Assembly (NCBI GenBank): GCA_964526225.1
Contig: CAZGLL010000003.1
Coordinates: forward strand, 1 to 64,000
Direction of reading: 5' to 3'
Length of the DNA: 64,000 nucleotides
Source: DRYM01 sp964526225
Lineage (GTDB): Archaea; Thermoproteota; Thermoprotei_A; EX4484-217-1
Position numbers and translations under genes: made by a program. This document shows positions 49,643 through 58,973 of the stretch, piece by piece. Every line of letters begins with the position of its first letter. The first letter of the stretch is position 1. The notes under the pieces were generated by a model. The model did not search any database. It saw nothing but the letters and a program-made list of their open reading frames with translations, and was not told the origin of the DNA.

Positions 49643-50440
49643 TTGTCGTTTGAAATGAAGGATTTTCCAGAGAAAGGAGAATTAGTTATAGGAACTGTTG
49701 AGAGCATATTTGAATATGGAGCGTACATAAGACTCGACGAATACGACAATTTAAGAGCGTATTTACCTAGAAACGAAGTTTCTACGAAATGGATTAGGAA
49801 CATAAGAGACGTTCTTAAGGAAGGACAAAAAGCCGTTTTTAAGGTTATTAGAGTTAATAAGAAAAAAGGCCATGTCGACGTTTCGCTTAAGCGAGTTTCG
49901 GAGGGTGAGAGAAGAAAGAAGCTTCTAGAATGGAAGAAGCTTCAGAAATCACTTAAAACATTAGAAATTGTTGCTTCAAAGCTAAACAGACCTTTCGATG
50001 ATGTATTGAACACCATAGGTAGGAAGCTTACCGAAAAATTCGGAGACCTATATGCAGCATTAGAGGAAATAGCTAGGTTCGGCGAGGAAGCAATAAGGGA
50101 TTTAGGGTTTTCCGAAGAGGAAATCAAGGTTCTTGTAGAGGAAGCGAAAAGACATATTGAGATAAAGAAAGTTAAGATTTCTGGAACATTATTTCTTCTC
50201 ACAACTAAAGGTAATGGAGTAAACATAGTTAAAGACATTCTTATAAGCGCTAAAAACATAGATAAGCCAAGAGAAGTTTCCATAAGAATATACACCGTAG
50301 GTTCACCAAGGTATAAGATTGAACTAACAGGGCTCAATTATAAGGATCTTGAAAAAACATTGTCAAACATACTTAACCTAGTTAAAACTAAAGCTCAGCA
50401 ATACGGTGCTTTAATGAGGTTTGTACGTGATAAGAAATGA
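49643..50440 (+). CDS. eif2a: Translation initiation factor aIF2 subunit alpha
   Basis: A 265-residue protein from TTG 49643. Domain 1 is an S1/OB fold (GELVIGTVESIFEYGAYIRL, K-G-H-V-D-V-S-L-K-R-V near residue 73-83), domain 2 a helical part, and domain 3 an alpha/beta part (PREVSIRIYTVGSPRYKIEL). The subunit forms part of the aIF2 trimer that brings initiator tRNA to the ribosome. An AAAGGAGG ribosome-binding site at 49624-49631 precedes the start. Nop10 overlaps its stop by four bases. Confidence 0.95.
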   Translation: MSFEMKDFPEKGELVIGTVESIFEYGAYIRLDEYDNLRAYLPRNEVSTKWIRNIRDVLKEGQKAVFKVIRVNKKKGHVDVSLKRVSEGERRKKLLEWKKLQKSLKTLEIVASKLNRPFDDVLNTIGRKLTEKFGDLYAALEEIARFGEEAIRDLGFSEEEIKVLVEEAKRHIEIKKVKISGTLFLLTTKGNGVNIVKDILISAKNIDKPREVSIRIYTVGSPRYKIELTGLNYKDLEKTLSNILNLVKTKAQQYGALMRFVRDKK

Positions 50441-50613
50441 AGGGAGTTTTAAGGAAGTGCAGTGTTTGCGGAAAATATACTCTTAAAAAAGACAAATGCC
50501 CTTATTGTGGAGGATCACTAATTATTCCACATCCTCCGAAGTTTTCTCCGGAAGACAAATACGGTAAATATAGGTATTTGGCTAAAAAATTAGCTGGCAT
50601 AATTAAGGATTAA
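50437..50613 (+). CDS. nop10: H/ACA RNP protein Nop10
   Basis: A 58-residue protein. K-C-S-V-C-G-K-Y-T-L-K-K and C-P-Y-C-G-G are the zinc ribbon, followed by P-H-P-P-K-F-S-P-E-D-K-Y-G-K-Y-R, the sequence that binds Cbf5. It is part of the H/ACA guide-RNA machine that makes pseudouridine in rRNA. ATG 50437 overlaps the aIF2-alpha stop (TGA 50438-50440). It ends three bases from the convergent AglB gene. Confidence 0.96.
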   Translation: MKGVLRKCSVCGKYTLKKDKCPYCGGSLIIPHPPKFSPEDKYGKYRYLAKKLAGIIKD

Positions 50614-50616
50614 ACC

Positions 50617-52770
50617 CTATCTATGCCCTTTTAAAGCCAGATATTTTTCATAATTTAACTTGTAAAGAACCACTATGACTACGTATTCGCCTCCAGCCGT
50701 AGGTGTGGTATCATAAAATACTTTGACTAAGTCAAATATTTTCATAGGCTCTATTGGAATAGCCAGCATTGGTATAAGCCCCTGAGGGGTTCTTAAGGCG
50801 AAGGTCCATCCGTTCTCCTGAGATACGTTAAGTGCACCCCAAAGAATTGCTTTGTAAAGTAGTGCTTGCCTAGATTTATTACTAAACCAGTTAGGTTCGC
50901 CAACTCCTCCACCAAAATATTCTGTAGCGTTTAATCCGCCAACGCTAACTATTGCCATGGACTTTGAAATGTCTCCGCCACGCCAAATTACTAAAAGATC
51001 TTCACCGGTTTTCGTTTTGACATGATAGAAAACTTCAAAAGTTAGTAAGTATATTGCATTAGGTGGTTCCTTAAACTTATTTAAGAAAATGTCTGCAGCA
51101 TAAGTCTCATTACCCATGAGCGCCCATGCCATAAGCTTTATTTGTGTACCATTTATTGTTGCGTTATCACAAAGACTTGTTCTATTCCCTACAACAGTTA
51201 TCCAATAACCATAGTCCCACCAAGCATTAACTACAGCATCTTCAGGTAGGTTGTTTCTTATGTATTCTAATGCTTTAAGCCATGCTAGGTTCTTACCTTT
51301 CGTTGAAGCTTGGGGACTAACTATTGTCGGAGCTACATCAGCTCCCCTAATACCTAGGGGGGACAATATGGAAACCACTAAGACCATTACTAGCAATACT
51401 CCAATTATTGGGACAGGATTTATTTTAGCAAAATATCTTACCCTTTTACCTTTAGGAGGCTTTTTAGCTAATTCTTTCATTAGAGTTTCCGAAAGAATAA
51501 TTAATCCGTACGAACCAGCTAAAGCAGCTAATGGACCAGCAAGATGAGCTAAGTATGCCGCAGAAGTTACGCCATAAACTGCTGAAGCAGCTGCCACGAA
51601 TATTAGAAGCGTCTCAAACCTGCGCTCTTTGAGCAAATACGCTAACCCTAAGGGTATGAATATGAAAGCTGCTGATAAATGGTAGAAAACATAGTCCCAA
51701 GATATTGACGCATGTTCTGCTACCGAAGCGAAAAGCACTAAATGCTTCTCAAACCTTAGCCAAGGTAAGATTATTGAGAGAGCTCTTACAGGTAATGGGC
51801 TAGTATGTCCTGTAATTACCAGTATTATGTATGATGCTAACCCTATAATGCCGAGGCTAGTTAGCATAAGGGCTCTCTTAAATGCTGAATAACCTAAATT
51901 CTTCATCGTTAAGTCTATGTAAAGTACTATTAATGATAGAATCAACGCTATCCCACTAAGCGATAACATGAAGGTAGCGCCTATCTTAGGTACGAGGACA
52001 AGTATTGCTGTTGCCGTTGAAATGGTTAAAGTGTAGGTTGTGGTGAACTCCTTCGTATTTATACCTAATATCGCAACTAATATCGCGTAAGAAGCGTAAA
52101 CGAGTATAGCATAGTCATATCCTCCCCAGGTAAATCCTACAAGACCTAGGAAAATACCGGAAATAAGAGCATATAGTGCTCCCTTACCTGTAAAGCTTAG
52201 TCTAATGGATTTTATGAAGAAGAATATCGAGTATAGGAAGAACATTACTCCAAAACCCAACTTAGTGTAGAAGCCGGCTATTGTTCTATCTATTGCTGAA
52301 GCCATAATTGCAGCCATAAATGCTCCTAATAAGCCTGTTTTCTCATCCCTAAGCTCCCTCCCTATAAGAAATATTGCTAAAACCTCAAAAACACCTGCTA
52401 TAGGAGGTAAAACAACACCTATGATCATTAGTAATTCGTTTTCCGGAATATTTGGTACGAAAACCCTACCTATATTGTAGGCTAAGTAGCCTAGCGTAGG
52501 TACTCCTGGATACTCCGTTCTCCAAACATCCCTACCCCAAGGATACCAGAAGTTCTTCACATTATCAGCTGTTAAATCAAACCAGTAGAGAGGACCGTGA
52601 TCCACTAGTTTCTCGGTTACCCAATACATGAAGTAAGGGTCGTACTCGTAGAGATATATTCCGTACTTTGTAGGTTGCATTCTAATGGTAAAAGCTAGTA
52701 GAAGTATTGCGATTAGGGCGGCAACATAGAAGACCTTACGGGTTTTCGGCATTATTTCCGGTAAGTCCAA
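50617..52770 (-). CDS. aglB: Oligosaccharyltransferase AglB (STT3)
   Basis: A 717-residue enzyme that moves the lipid-linked glycan to Asn of Asn-x-Ser/Thr sites on the outer face of the membrane. About 13 membrane helices are followed by the soluble domain beginning at the invariant V-N-A-W-W-D-Y-G-Y-W motif. The first loop has Y-E-Y-D-P-Y-F, with the catalytic Asp, and D-R-T-I-A-G-F is the other acidic-loop region. The C-terminal soluble part is short compared with Euryarchaeota. The Asn-x-Ser/Thr-rich surface proteins elsewhere are possible substrates. It is divergent from a small membrane protein. Confidence 0.95.
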   Translation of the reverse strand: MDLPEIMPKTRKVFYVAALIAILLLAFTIRMQPTKYGIYLYEYDPYFMYWVTEKLVDHGPLYWFDLTADNVKNFWYPWGRDVWRTEYPGVPTLGYLAYNIGRVFVPNIPENELLMIIGVVLPPIAGVFEVLAIFLIGRELRDEKTGLLGAFMAAIMASAIDRTIAGFYTKLGFGVMFFLYSIFFFIKSIRLSFTGKGALYALISGIFLGLVGFTWGGYDYAILVYASYAILVAILGINTKEFTTTYTLTISTATAILVLVPKIGATFMLSLSGIALILSLIVLYIDLTMKNLGYSAFKRALMLTSLGIIGLASYIILVITGHTSPLPVRALSIILPWLRFEKHLVLFASVAEHASISWDYVFYHLSAAFIFIPLGLAYLLKERRFETLLIFVAAASAVYGVTSAAYLAHLAGPLAALAGSYGLIILSETLMKELAKKPPKGKRVRYFAKINPVPIIGVLLVMVLVVSILSPLGIRGADVAPTIVSPQASTKGKNLAWLKALEYIRNNLPEDAVVNAWWDYGYWITVVGNRTSLCDNATINGTQIKLMAWALMGNETYAADIFLNKFKEPPNAIYLLTFEVFYHVKTKTGEDLLVIWRGGDISKSMAIVSVGGLNATEYFGGGVGEPNWFSNKSRQALLYKAILWGALNVSQENGWTFALRTPQGLIPMLAIPIEPMKIFDLVKVFYDTTPTAGGEYVVIVVLYKLNYEKYLALKGHR

Positions 52771-52899
52771 ACTTAAACTCCCTCAAAAATTTCTTTTACC
52801 CATCTATGGTGAGTGAAAGGTAACAGCATACTAATATTTTTAACTCCGAGAAAGCTAATATACTCTAGCCCATACCTGACTTACTAAGGGACCGAAGAC

Positions 52900-53322
52900 G
52901 TGATTGAATTGGCTGGAAAAGCGTTTATTGAAAGACTGATTAGCAGCATAGAAAGAAACATTACATATATAGGGTTAATCACAATCGTAGTTATTGTTTC
53001 ATCTATTTTAGCTGGAGCAGTTTATGCGCTAGTAAACCGTGTTCCTCCAATGATTTTTATTGACAATAGATTGGTGGTTATAGTTCCAGTAACAAGTAAA
53101 TACTATGGTTTAATAAGGCAAACGGCATCTGAAACTCTTGGAATGACTATTCTACTATCTCTAGGCGCATTAGGGGGCGTATTAATGATTGAATCTACGA
53201 GAATTGTTAAATCTCAAAGACTTCTTAACATAGTTTTTGGAGTAGGAGCTTTACTGTTTATAACCTCAGCATTACTAACGATTATAGTTTATGTTTTTGT
53301 GAAAGGATGGAGTATATGGTAA
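52900..53322 (+). CDS. Small membrane protein beside aglB, unknown
   Basis: A 140-residue protein from GTG 52900 with three or four hydrophobic helices (TYIGLITIVVIVSSILAGA, ASETLGMTILLSLGALGGVL, LNIVFGVGALLFITSALL). A 20-residue outside loop between helices 1 and 2 carries D-N-R-L-V-V-I-V-P. I do not know the family. It is divergent from AglB, which suggests but does not show a part in membrane glycosylation. It is followed by the convergent carS. Confidence 0.55.
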   Translation: MIELAGKAFIERLISSIERNITYIGLITIVVIVSSILAGAVYALVNRVPPMIFIDNRLVVIVPVTSKYYGLIRQTASETLGMTILLSLGALGGVLMIESTRIVKSQRLLNIVFGVGALLFITSALLTIIVYVFVKGWSIW

Positions 53323-53338
53323 TATATAAACAATAATT

Positions 53339-53854
53339 TCACCAAGGAACAGGTTTTAGCTTCAAATAGTAAGCTATTTTATTCGTAAGAACATGTAAAA
53401 TAATAACCAATATTTGAAATATTAGGAAGGATAGTAGGTCAAATTCTATTTTTGCAATAACTAAGAGTATAGCTGCTCCATAGATGAAATCTAGTTGGTC
53501 AAGAAGAGGAGCTCTTTCACCTCTCCTAAGACCTATTCTCCTTTTAATAAACGAGCCCACAATGTCTCCTAATAGTGCTCCTAAACTGCTAAGAAACCCC
53601 GTTTCAATGTAAAGGATGTCTTGGAAAACTATTGCTTCAACAATACCAGTATAGAAACCGAAAAACATTCCTAAAGCGAAACCCTCAAATGTTTTACCAT
53701 CACCAAGAATTCTTCTTCCATCAACAAATTTTTTCCTAAAGTCTATGGGATACCCTTCCTTTAGTAGAACAGGGGATCCGTTAGCTATAAGTGCTGGTAA
53801 AAACAGCTTAAACACTTGAATGAAGCTATTTAAGTTTAACAATTTCCCCACCAA
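53339..53854 (-). CDS. carS: CDP-archaeol synthase CarS
   Basis: A 171-residue membrane enzyme that joins CTP to unsaturated archaetidic acid, the archaeal counterpart of CDP-diacylglycerol synthase. The DUF46 hallmark is P-I-D-F-R-K-K-F-V-D-G-R-R-I-L-G-D-G-K-T near residues 34-53, followed by F-E-G-F-A-L-G-M; the usual late segment R-G-E-R-A-P-L-L-D-Q-L-D-F is near 112-124. It overlaps the downstream end of radB by 29 bases on the same strand (carS start at 53854, radB stop at 53826). Confidence 0.93.
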   Translation of the reverse strand: MVGKLLNLNSFIQVFKLFLPALIANGSPVLLKEGYPIDFRKKFVDGRRILGDGKTFEGFALGMFFGFYTGIVEAIVFQDILYIETGFLSSLGALLGDIVGSFIKRRIGLRRGERAPLLDQLDFIYGAAILLVIAKIEFDLLSFLIFQILVIILHVLTNKIAYYLKLKPVPW

Positions 53855-54458
53855 TTAGTTTGAAAACGAACTTCTTACCCTTTATTTTGGGATTAGAAGA
53901 TTTTTCTATAGTAGCTTCTCTAATGTCCTTTTCGATAATAGATAACCTCACTATATTGTTACACCAGTACTCTAAGATTGTTTTTGCTGTTGCTTCGTAA
54001 TCTTCGTATTCATCAATAACTGCTCTAACTTGGCTAGTTAATATAATAGGTATTTTCCGTAACCTAGCTTCTCTTAGAAGAGATGCTAGTTGATATTTTA
54101 GCATAAATGTTGCTTTAGCATAGTCTTCTTCAAGTCTAGCGAGACCAGTAATACTGTCTATAATTAGAGAGGTAAAGTATCTTTCTTTAAGTATTTTCGG
54201 CAAGGTCTTCGTTATTAGAAAATGCTGGCTGAAATAGTTCCTTACGGAAACAATAACTAGCTTCTTAAGCACATCATTGCTACTACTAAGTTTTTCTATG
54301 AAAAGCTCGTTTTCAGTACTTACAAACAATACTATTCCTCCATTCAAAACCTCGTTGAGAGCTATTTTGACAGCTAAGGATGTTTTACCCGAAGATGCTG
54401 GCCCATAGATTAAGGTGAGCTCTCCCTTAGCATAAATGTCGTTAAGCTTAATTTTCAC
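53826..54458 (-). CDS. radB: RadB-like RecA-superfamily ATPase
   Basis: A 210-residue RecA core without the N-terminal helix-hairpin-helix of RadA. The P-loop G-P-A-S-S-G-K-T is at residues 19-26 (LIYGPASSGKTS), Walker B is S-L-I-I-D-S-I-T near 93-100 and I-P-I-I-L-T-S-Q-V-R near 135-144 is the L2/motif 4 region. RadB helps RadA in recombination and has weak ATPase. Size and motifs fit RadB; a KaiC-like or other RecA-fold protein is the alternative. RadB is best known from Euryarchaeota, so its presence here is notable. Confidence 0.78.
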   Translation of the reverse strand: MKIKLNDIYAKGELTLIYGPASSGKTSLAVKIALNEVLNGGIVLFVSTENELFIEKLSSSNDVLKKLVIVSVRNYFSQHFLITKTLPKILKERYFTSLIIDSITGLARLEEDYAKATFMLKYQLASLLREARLRKIPIILTSQVRAVIDEYEDYEATAKTILEYWCNNIVRLSIIEKDIREATIEKSSNPKIKGKKFVFKLIGGEIVKLK

Positions 54459-54536
54459 CCTAGCTCAAACCCTATAATGTATAGTGTTAAATAAGTAAAA
54501 CATAAGTTTAATGTTGAAGCAAGAACGGTTTAAACC

Positions 54537-55154
54537 ATGAAAGTGGGTGCTTACATAAAGAATCCAGCGTTACTACGGAAGCTATTAAGGAAGATATGTG
54601 AAAACAGGTTACCGATAAAATTACTTAACAAACTAACTAATGAAGTAAACATTGTAATAACTGATGCTCCGGAGGAAGTAATGAATAAAAATAATATGGT
54701 AGCATTGGTGGTAAAAGACGATGAAGGTATAGATAAAGTTGTAGAGGAAATAAAACTTCTTTTAAAAAAGAAGACAGCATACAATACGTTAATAGTAGGG
54801 ATAGATCCCGGCAAGAGAACAGGCGTAGCAGTAATTGGTGATGGCGAATTTCTTGAAGGAAAAGTTCTTGGCGATGAGGAAAAACTAATACCGTACATGC
54901 TTAAGGTTTTAGAGAAATACCCCTATGAAAAATGTGTTATAAGAATTGGGTTTAAAGAACCTATTTCAACAACTATAGCTGAATTAATCCGTAGAAATAT
55001 TAAACCACTTCATGATAAAGTAGATTTAGAATTAGTGAGCGAAGACAAAACATCAAAATCCTCGCTATTACATATGAAGTCTGAACATAAAATTCCTAAA
55101 GATGTAGCTTCAGCAATACATATCGCTTTAAAAAGAGGATTAAGGGTAGAATGA
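54537..55154 (+). CDS. RuvC/YqgF-like (RNase H-fold) protein, predicted nuclease
   Basis: A 205-residue archaeal protein. After an N-terminal 85-residue domain that can bind nucleic acid, the sequence L-I-V-G-I-D-P-G-K-R-T-G-V-A-V is the first strand of the RNase H-like/RuvC fold with its conserved Asp; the last part D-V-A-S-A-I-H-I-A-L-K-R-G has the expected late Asp. It could resolve branched DNA or process RNA. The stop is four bases before the Clp1/Grc3 kinase gene, so the two probably work on the same nucleic acid. Confidence 0.7.
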   Translation: MKVGAYIKNPALLRKLLRKICENRLPIKLLNKLTNEVNIVITDAPEEVMNKNNMVALVVKDDEGIDKVVEEIKLLLKKKTAYNTLIVGIDPGKRTGVAVIGDGEFLEGKVLGDEEKLIPYMLKVLEKYPYEKCVIRIGFKEPISTTIAELIRRNIKPLHDKVDLELVSEDKTSKSSLLHMKSEHKIPKDVASAIHIALKRGLRVE

Positions 55155-55158
55155 AGAA

Positions 55159-56484
55159 ATGCTTAAGGAAGAAGTGAGTTTAAAGAAGGATAGTATTTTA
55201 AGAGTTAAAGGACCACTATCGCTTATGCTTACAAAAGGTTCCCTAAGGATTTTCGGCTACATAGCCAAGCCCCCGTTCAAATACATTGTACCAAGCTATA
55301 AATCAGCAGCACTTATCGCAAACGAGGACTCCGAAGTAAGTATAGTGGCCGGAGAAAATGGGAAATACGAAATAGTAGAGAACGACGTTGTTGTTGAATG
55401 GGAAAATGTTTCTAAAGAAATTTTAGAAAGTAAAAATAAACCATTAACAATAATTGTTATTGGAACAGTTGATTCCGGTAAGTCAACATTTACCACACTT
55501 ATCGCCAATATGTCAGTTAATTTAGGCTTTAAAACAGCCGTAATAGATGCTGATATAGGACAAGCGGACATAGGCCCGCCAACCTTTGTAACATTGGGAT
55601 TCATTGATAAACAGTATTTAACGTTAACAGAAGTTAAGCCTGCCATTTATTCATTTATAGGGACTACTACACCTTATGGAGTAGTAGATAGGCTTATTCT
55701 CTCAATAGTTAAGTTATCAAGAGAAGCTATAAGGAGGAAATCTGACGTAGTAGTGATAAATACTGATGGGTGGTTTAAAGGAAATAGGGCAGTTGACGCG
55801 AAGTTTAAGACAATACTTCATGTTAAACCAGACGTAGTTTTCATTATGAAGAAAAGTACTTGCTTAAATGAGGTTGATAAGCTTAAGAAAGTTCTCAAAA
55901 GCTTCAATATTGCCTCCATAATACTTGAACCACCCGAGTTCGTGAAGGAAAGATCTCTTGAAGAGAGAAAAAGTATAAGGGAATTATCCTATACAAAATA
56001 CTTCAGAGACTCCGAAATTAGAGAACTCAACCTTAATGAAATTTCCTTAATAGGTCCAGATTTCTTATTGGGAAGAATGCTTGAAAAACAGGAGTTAGAT
56101 TTCATATCAGAAACGCTTTCATTACCCAAACAATCTAAAATAATTTTAGGTACATTAATTAATAAAACCATGTACCTTATAGTTAAAGGCAATATGATAA
56201 CAATAGATGTAGAATCCGTTAAGAAATTAAGAGAAAACTACGGTCCGATAAGACTTAAAATTCTTAGGGAAGGTTGGGAAAAAGGATTGATAATTAGTGT
56301 TCTCAATAAGGATATGGAGGAGGTAGCTATAGGATATATTGAAAATATTGATTTCGAAAACTCAAAGATAAAGATAAGAACTACATATAGGGGTGAAATA
56401 GGAGGTTTAATAGTGGGTAACATTAAACTTCATTACGATAGAGAAACAGGTACTGTGAGGGAACAGGGCAAGTGGAGTCTTTAA
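55159..56484 (+). CDS. Polynucleotide 5'-hydroxyl kinase, Clp1/Grc3 family
   Basis: A 441-residue kinase. The N-terminal beta domain (KGPLSLMLTKGSLRIFG) is followed by the P-loop G-T-V-D-S-G-K-S-T at residues 102-110 and the Clp1/Grc3-specific D-A-D-I-G-Q-A-D-I-G-P near 129-139, then a C-terminal beta domain. The family phosphorylates 5'-OH ends of RNA (or DNA) in tRNA splicing and rRNA processing. tRNA introns in this window show the need for RNA ends to be handled. It overlaps the ubiD start by 13 bases. Confidence 0.9.
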   Translation: MLKEEVSLKKDSILRVKGPLSLMLTKGSLRIFGYIAKPPFKYIVPSYKSAALIANEDSEVSIVAGENGKYEIVENDVVVEWENVSKEILESKNKPLTIIVIGTVDSGKSTFTTLIANMSVNLGFKTAVIDADIGQADIGPPTFVTLGFIDKQYLTLTEVKPAIYSFIGTTTPYGVVDRLILSIVKLSREAIRRKSDVVVINTDGWFKGNRAVDAKFKTILHVKPDVVFIMKKSTCLNEVDKLKKVLKSFNIASIILEPPEFVKERSLEERKSIRELSYTKYFRDSEIRELNLNEISLIGPDFLLGRMLEKQELDFISETLSLPKQSKIILGTLINKTMYLIVKGNMITIDVESVKKLRENYGPIRLKILREGWEKGLIISVLNKDMEEVAIGYIENIDFENSKIKIRTTYRGEIGGLIVGNIKLHYDRETGTVREQGKWSL

Positions 56485-57764
56485 CTTTAAGTAGTTACTT
56501 AAAGAAGGGCTATGTACGCGAGAAACTCGTTGAAATAAATAGGGAGGTAAGCAGTATTCTTGAAGCCTCCAGAATAGCATATTATAGACAGGAATCACCC
56601 ATAGTTTTTAGAAATGTTGACAGAAAACGTTTCCCTTTAGTGATGAACCTGGCTTTTTCAAGAGAAGTTTTTCTCAAGGAACTAAATGTTACGTCCGATA
56701 GCGAGCTCTACCTTAAATTTTTAAACGCTCTAAATTCTCCCGCTAAACTATCCGAAGAAAATTTGGAAAACTACTATGTTGAAAGAAATATTGGTTTAAA
56801 CGATTTACCTATTCTAAAATTCTATCCTAAAAATGGTGGAAAATACATTACTTCTTCGATTATTCTAGCAGGCGATGATGAAGGAAACTATAATGCTTCA
56901 ATACATAGACTAATGGTTATTGATGATAGGAGAGTTGCTATAAGGATTGTCCCTCGCCACCTCTATAGAATGTTTTCTAGGTTTAAAGAGGAGAACAAAC
57001 ATTTGCCAGTAGTCATACTTGTAGGTGTTCATCCCCTAATTACCTTATGCGCATCGTTTTCGCCACCATATGGAGTATATGAAATGGAAGTAGCTAACTC
57101 TCTACTCGGAGGCTCCATGAAAGCTGCATTTATTGGCGAAACAGAAATACCTACACCCTTAGTTTCAGAGTTTATATTCTTAGGTAAACTTAGATGCGAT
57201 ATGGAGGTTAATGAAGGCCCCTTTGTAGATATTTTGGAAACATATGATATTGTTAGGAAGCAACCAGTCATTGAAATAGAGAAGATATGGGTTAGAAATG
57301 AGGGAGGAATATTTCAGGAAATACTTCCCGGAGGGATAGAACATAAGCTCCTAATGGGTTTTCCAAGAGAAGTTTCTATATGGGATAGTGTTAGAAAAGT
57401 TGTGCCTGAAGTTAAAGCTGTTAGATTAACTTTTGGCGGTGGAGGATGGTTACATGCTATCGTTTCTATTAAGAAACAAACAGAAGGAGACGGTAAAAAC
57501 GCTATTCTAGCTGCCTTTAGTGGTCATCCAAGTCTTAAACATGTTGTTGTAGTTGATGACGATATTGACGTGAATAATATGGATGATGTTGAATGGGCTA
57601 TAGCTACAAGGTTTAGAGCCGATAAAGACCTTGTAGTAATAAGGAATGCTAGGGGGTCTTCACTAGATCCCTCAGCTGAAAATAGTTTAACAACGAAGGT
57701 AGGTATTGACGCTACTATGCCTTTAGATAAGCCAAAGGAGCTTTTTGAAAAAGTAAGATTATGA
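56472..57764 (+). CDS. UbiD family decarboxylase, likely trans-anhydromevalonate phosphate decarboxylase
   Basis: A 430-residue prenylated-FMN enzyme of the UbiD family. Typical segments include N-V-D-R-K-R-F-P near residue 48-55, Y-N-A-S-I-H-R-L-M near 138-146 (the prFMN/metal-binding region) and G-P-F-V-D-I-L-E-T-Y near 246-255, and the end G-S-S-L-D-P-S-A. Because it lies nine bases from the genes of aconitase X, it most likely decarboxylates trans-anhydromevalonate 5-phosphate to isopentenyl phosphate, as in the modified archaeal mevalonate pathway. Start TTG/GTG near 56472, overlapping the kinase gene. UbiX for the cofactor is not in the window. Confidence 0.9.
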   Translation: MESLTLSSYLKKGYVREKLVEINREVSSILEASRIAYYRQESPIVFRNVDRKRFPLVMNLAFSREVFLKELNVTSDSELYLKFLNALNSPAKLSEENLENYYVERNIGLNDLPILKFYPKNGGKYITSSIILAGDDEGNYNASIHRLMVIDDRRVAIRIVPRHLYRMFSRFKEENKHLPVVILVGVHPLITLCASFSPPYGVYEMEVANSLLGGSMKAAFIGETEIPTPLVSEFIFLGKLRCDMEVNEGPFVDILETYDIVRKQPVIEIEKIWVRNEGGIFQEILPGGIEHKLLMGFPREVSIWDSVRKVVPEVKAVRLTFGGGGWLHAIVSIKKQTEGDGKNAILAAFSGHPSLKHVVVVDDDIDVNNMDDVEWAIATRFRADKDLVVIRNARGSSLDPSAENSLTTKVGIDATMPLDKPKELFEKVRL

Positions 57765-57773
57765 TGATTATTT

Positions 57774-58973
57774 ATGTACTTAACTAAAGAGGAAGAGGAA
57801 ATTCTTTCTGGAGAGTACGGGCCTGAATATCAGAAGGCAATGAAGGCTTTGGTAAAGCTAGGAGAGGCTATGGGTGCTAAAAGACTTGTTAGCATTTCCC
57901 ACGCCCATATTTCCGGAATATCATATAGAAACATTGGAGATGCTGGATTAGAGTTCATCGAGGAACTTTCCAAAGTAAAAGTTAAAGTTTTTTCCACATG
58001 TAATCCAGCAGGTTTCGATCTAGAATTTTGGAAGTTCCTTAGTATTCCTAGGGATTTTTTCGTAAAACAGTTAAGAATAATTAATGCACTTTCGAAAATG
58101 GGCGTTAAAACAGCATGCACATGCACCCCATACTATATTAGAGAACCATCGTTTGGCGAGCATTTAGCATGGGGAGAGTCAAGCGCAGTACTTTATGCGA
58201 ACACTGTTTATGGTGCTAGAACAAATCGTGAAGGAGGCCCTAGCAGTTTATTCGCTGCACTTATCGGCAAAACACCTTATATGGGTATGCATTTGAGCGA
58301 AAACAGAAAACCTAAGATAATGATTAATGTGGAGGTGGGTGTTGAAGAACAAGCATACGCCAGTACATTAGGCTTCGTAATTGGCGAGGTTGCTAAAAAT
58401 AGAATACCCTACATTAAGATAAGATTTAGTTCAAGGAATAAGCTAGACTTAGTTAAGGCTTTATGCGCTGGAGTAGGTACATCATCATCTCTTCCAATGT
58501 GCATTATTGAGGGAGTTTCGCCTGAAGCTAAAAGTACAGATTTAAGCAGTGTTGAAGAAAAAATCCGTATTGAAAAACGTGATTTAGAAAAATATTTTAC
58601 GAAGTATTCTTGCAATGAAAACTTCGACGCTATATTTTTAGGATGCCCCCATCTCTCATTAGATGAAGTAGTTAGCGTTCGGAAAATCGTTTCTAAAGAA
58701 AAGAGAAAAGTTAAGTACCCTGTTTTCCTCGCCGTTTCGAGACAAATATACTCTAGAATACCATACAGTATTCTCGAGGAATTTAAGAAATATGGGATAG
58801 CTGTGCTAAGAGACACATGTTTAGTAGTTGCCCCACTAAATAAAATGAAGATTTCAAGTGTAGCTACCAATTCTATTAAGCATGCTTACTATTTGGAAAA
58901 CATTCATGGGGTAAAGGTTAGATTATGTAAAACATCTGAGTGTTTAAAGATAGCTTTAGGTGTTAATCTTTGA
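57774..58973 (+). CDS. Aconitase X catalytic subunit, phosphomevalonate dehydratase large subunit
   Basis: A 399-residue AcnX catalytic subunit. Y-L-T-K-E-E-E-E-I-L-S-G-E-Y-G begins the family pattern, S-I-S-H-A-H-I-S-G near residue 41-49, the cluster-type C-T-C-T-P-Y-Y near 114-120 and the W-G-E-S-S-A-V-L-Y-A-N near 132-142 follow. In archaea it forms the phosphomevalonate dehydratase together with the small subunit encoded next, producing trans-anhydromevalonate 5-phosphate. Sequence order UbiD-large-small supports this over a proline-metabolism AcnX. Next gene overlaps by four bases. Confidence 0.92.
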   Translation: MYLTKEEEEILSGEYGPEYQKAMKALVKLGEAMGAKRLVSISHAHISGISYRNIGDAGLEFIEELSKVKVKVFSTCNPAGFDLEFWKFLSIPRDFFVKQLRIINALSKMGVKTACTCTPYYIREPSFGEHLAWGESSAVLYANTVYGARTNREGGPSSLFAALIGKTPYMGMHLSENRKPKIMINVEVGVEEQAYASTLGFVIGEVAKNRIPYIKIRFSSRNKLDLVKALCAGVGTSSSLPMCIIEGVSPEAKSTDLSSVEEKIRIEKRDLEKYFTKYSCNENFDAIFLGCPHLSLDEVVSVRKIVSKEKRKVKYPVFLAVSRQIYSRIPYSILEEFKKYGIAVLRDTCLVVAPLNKMKISSVATNSIKHAYYLENIHGVKVRLCKTSECLKIALGVNL

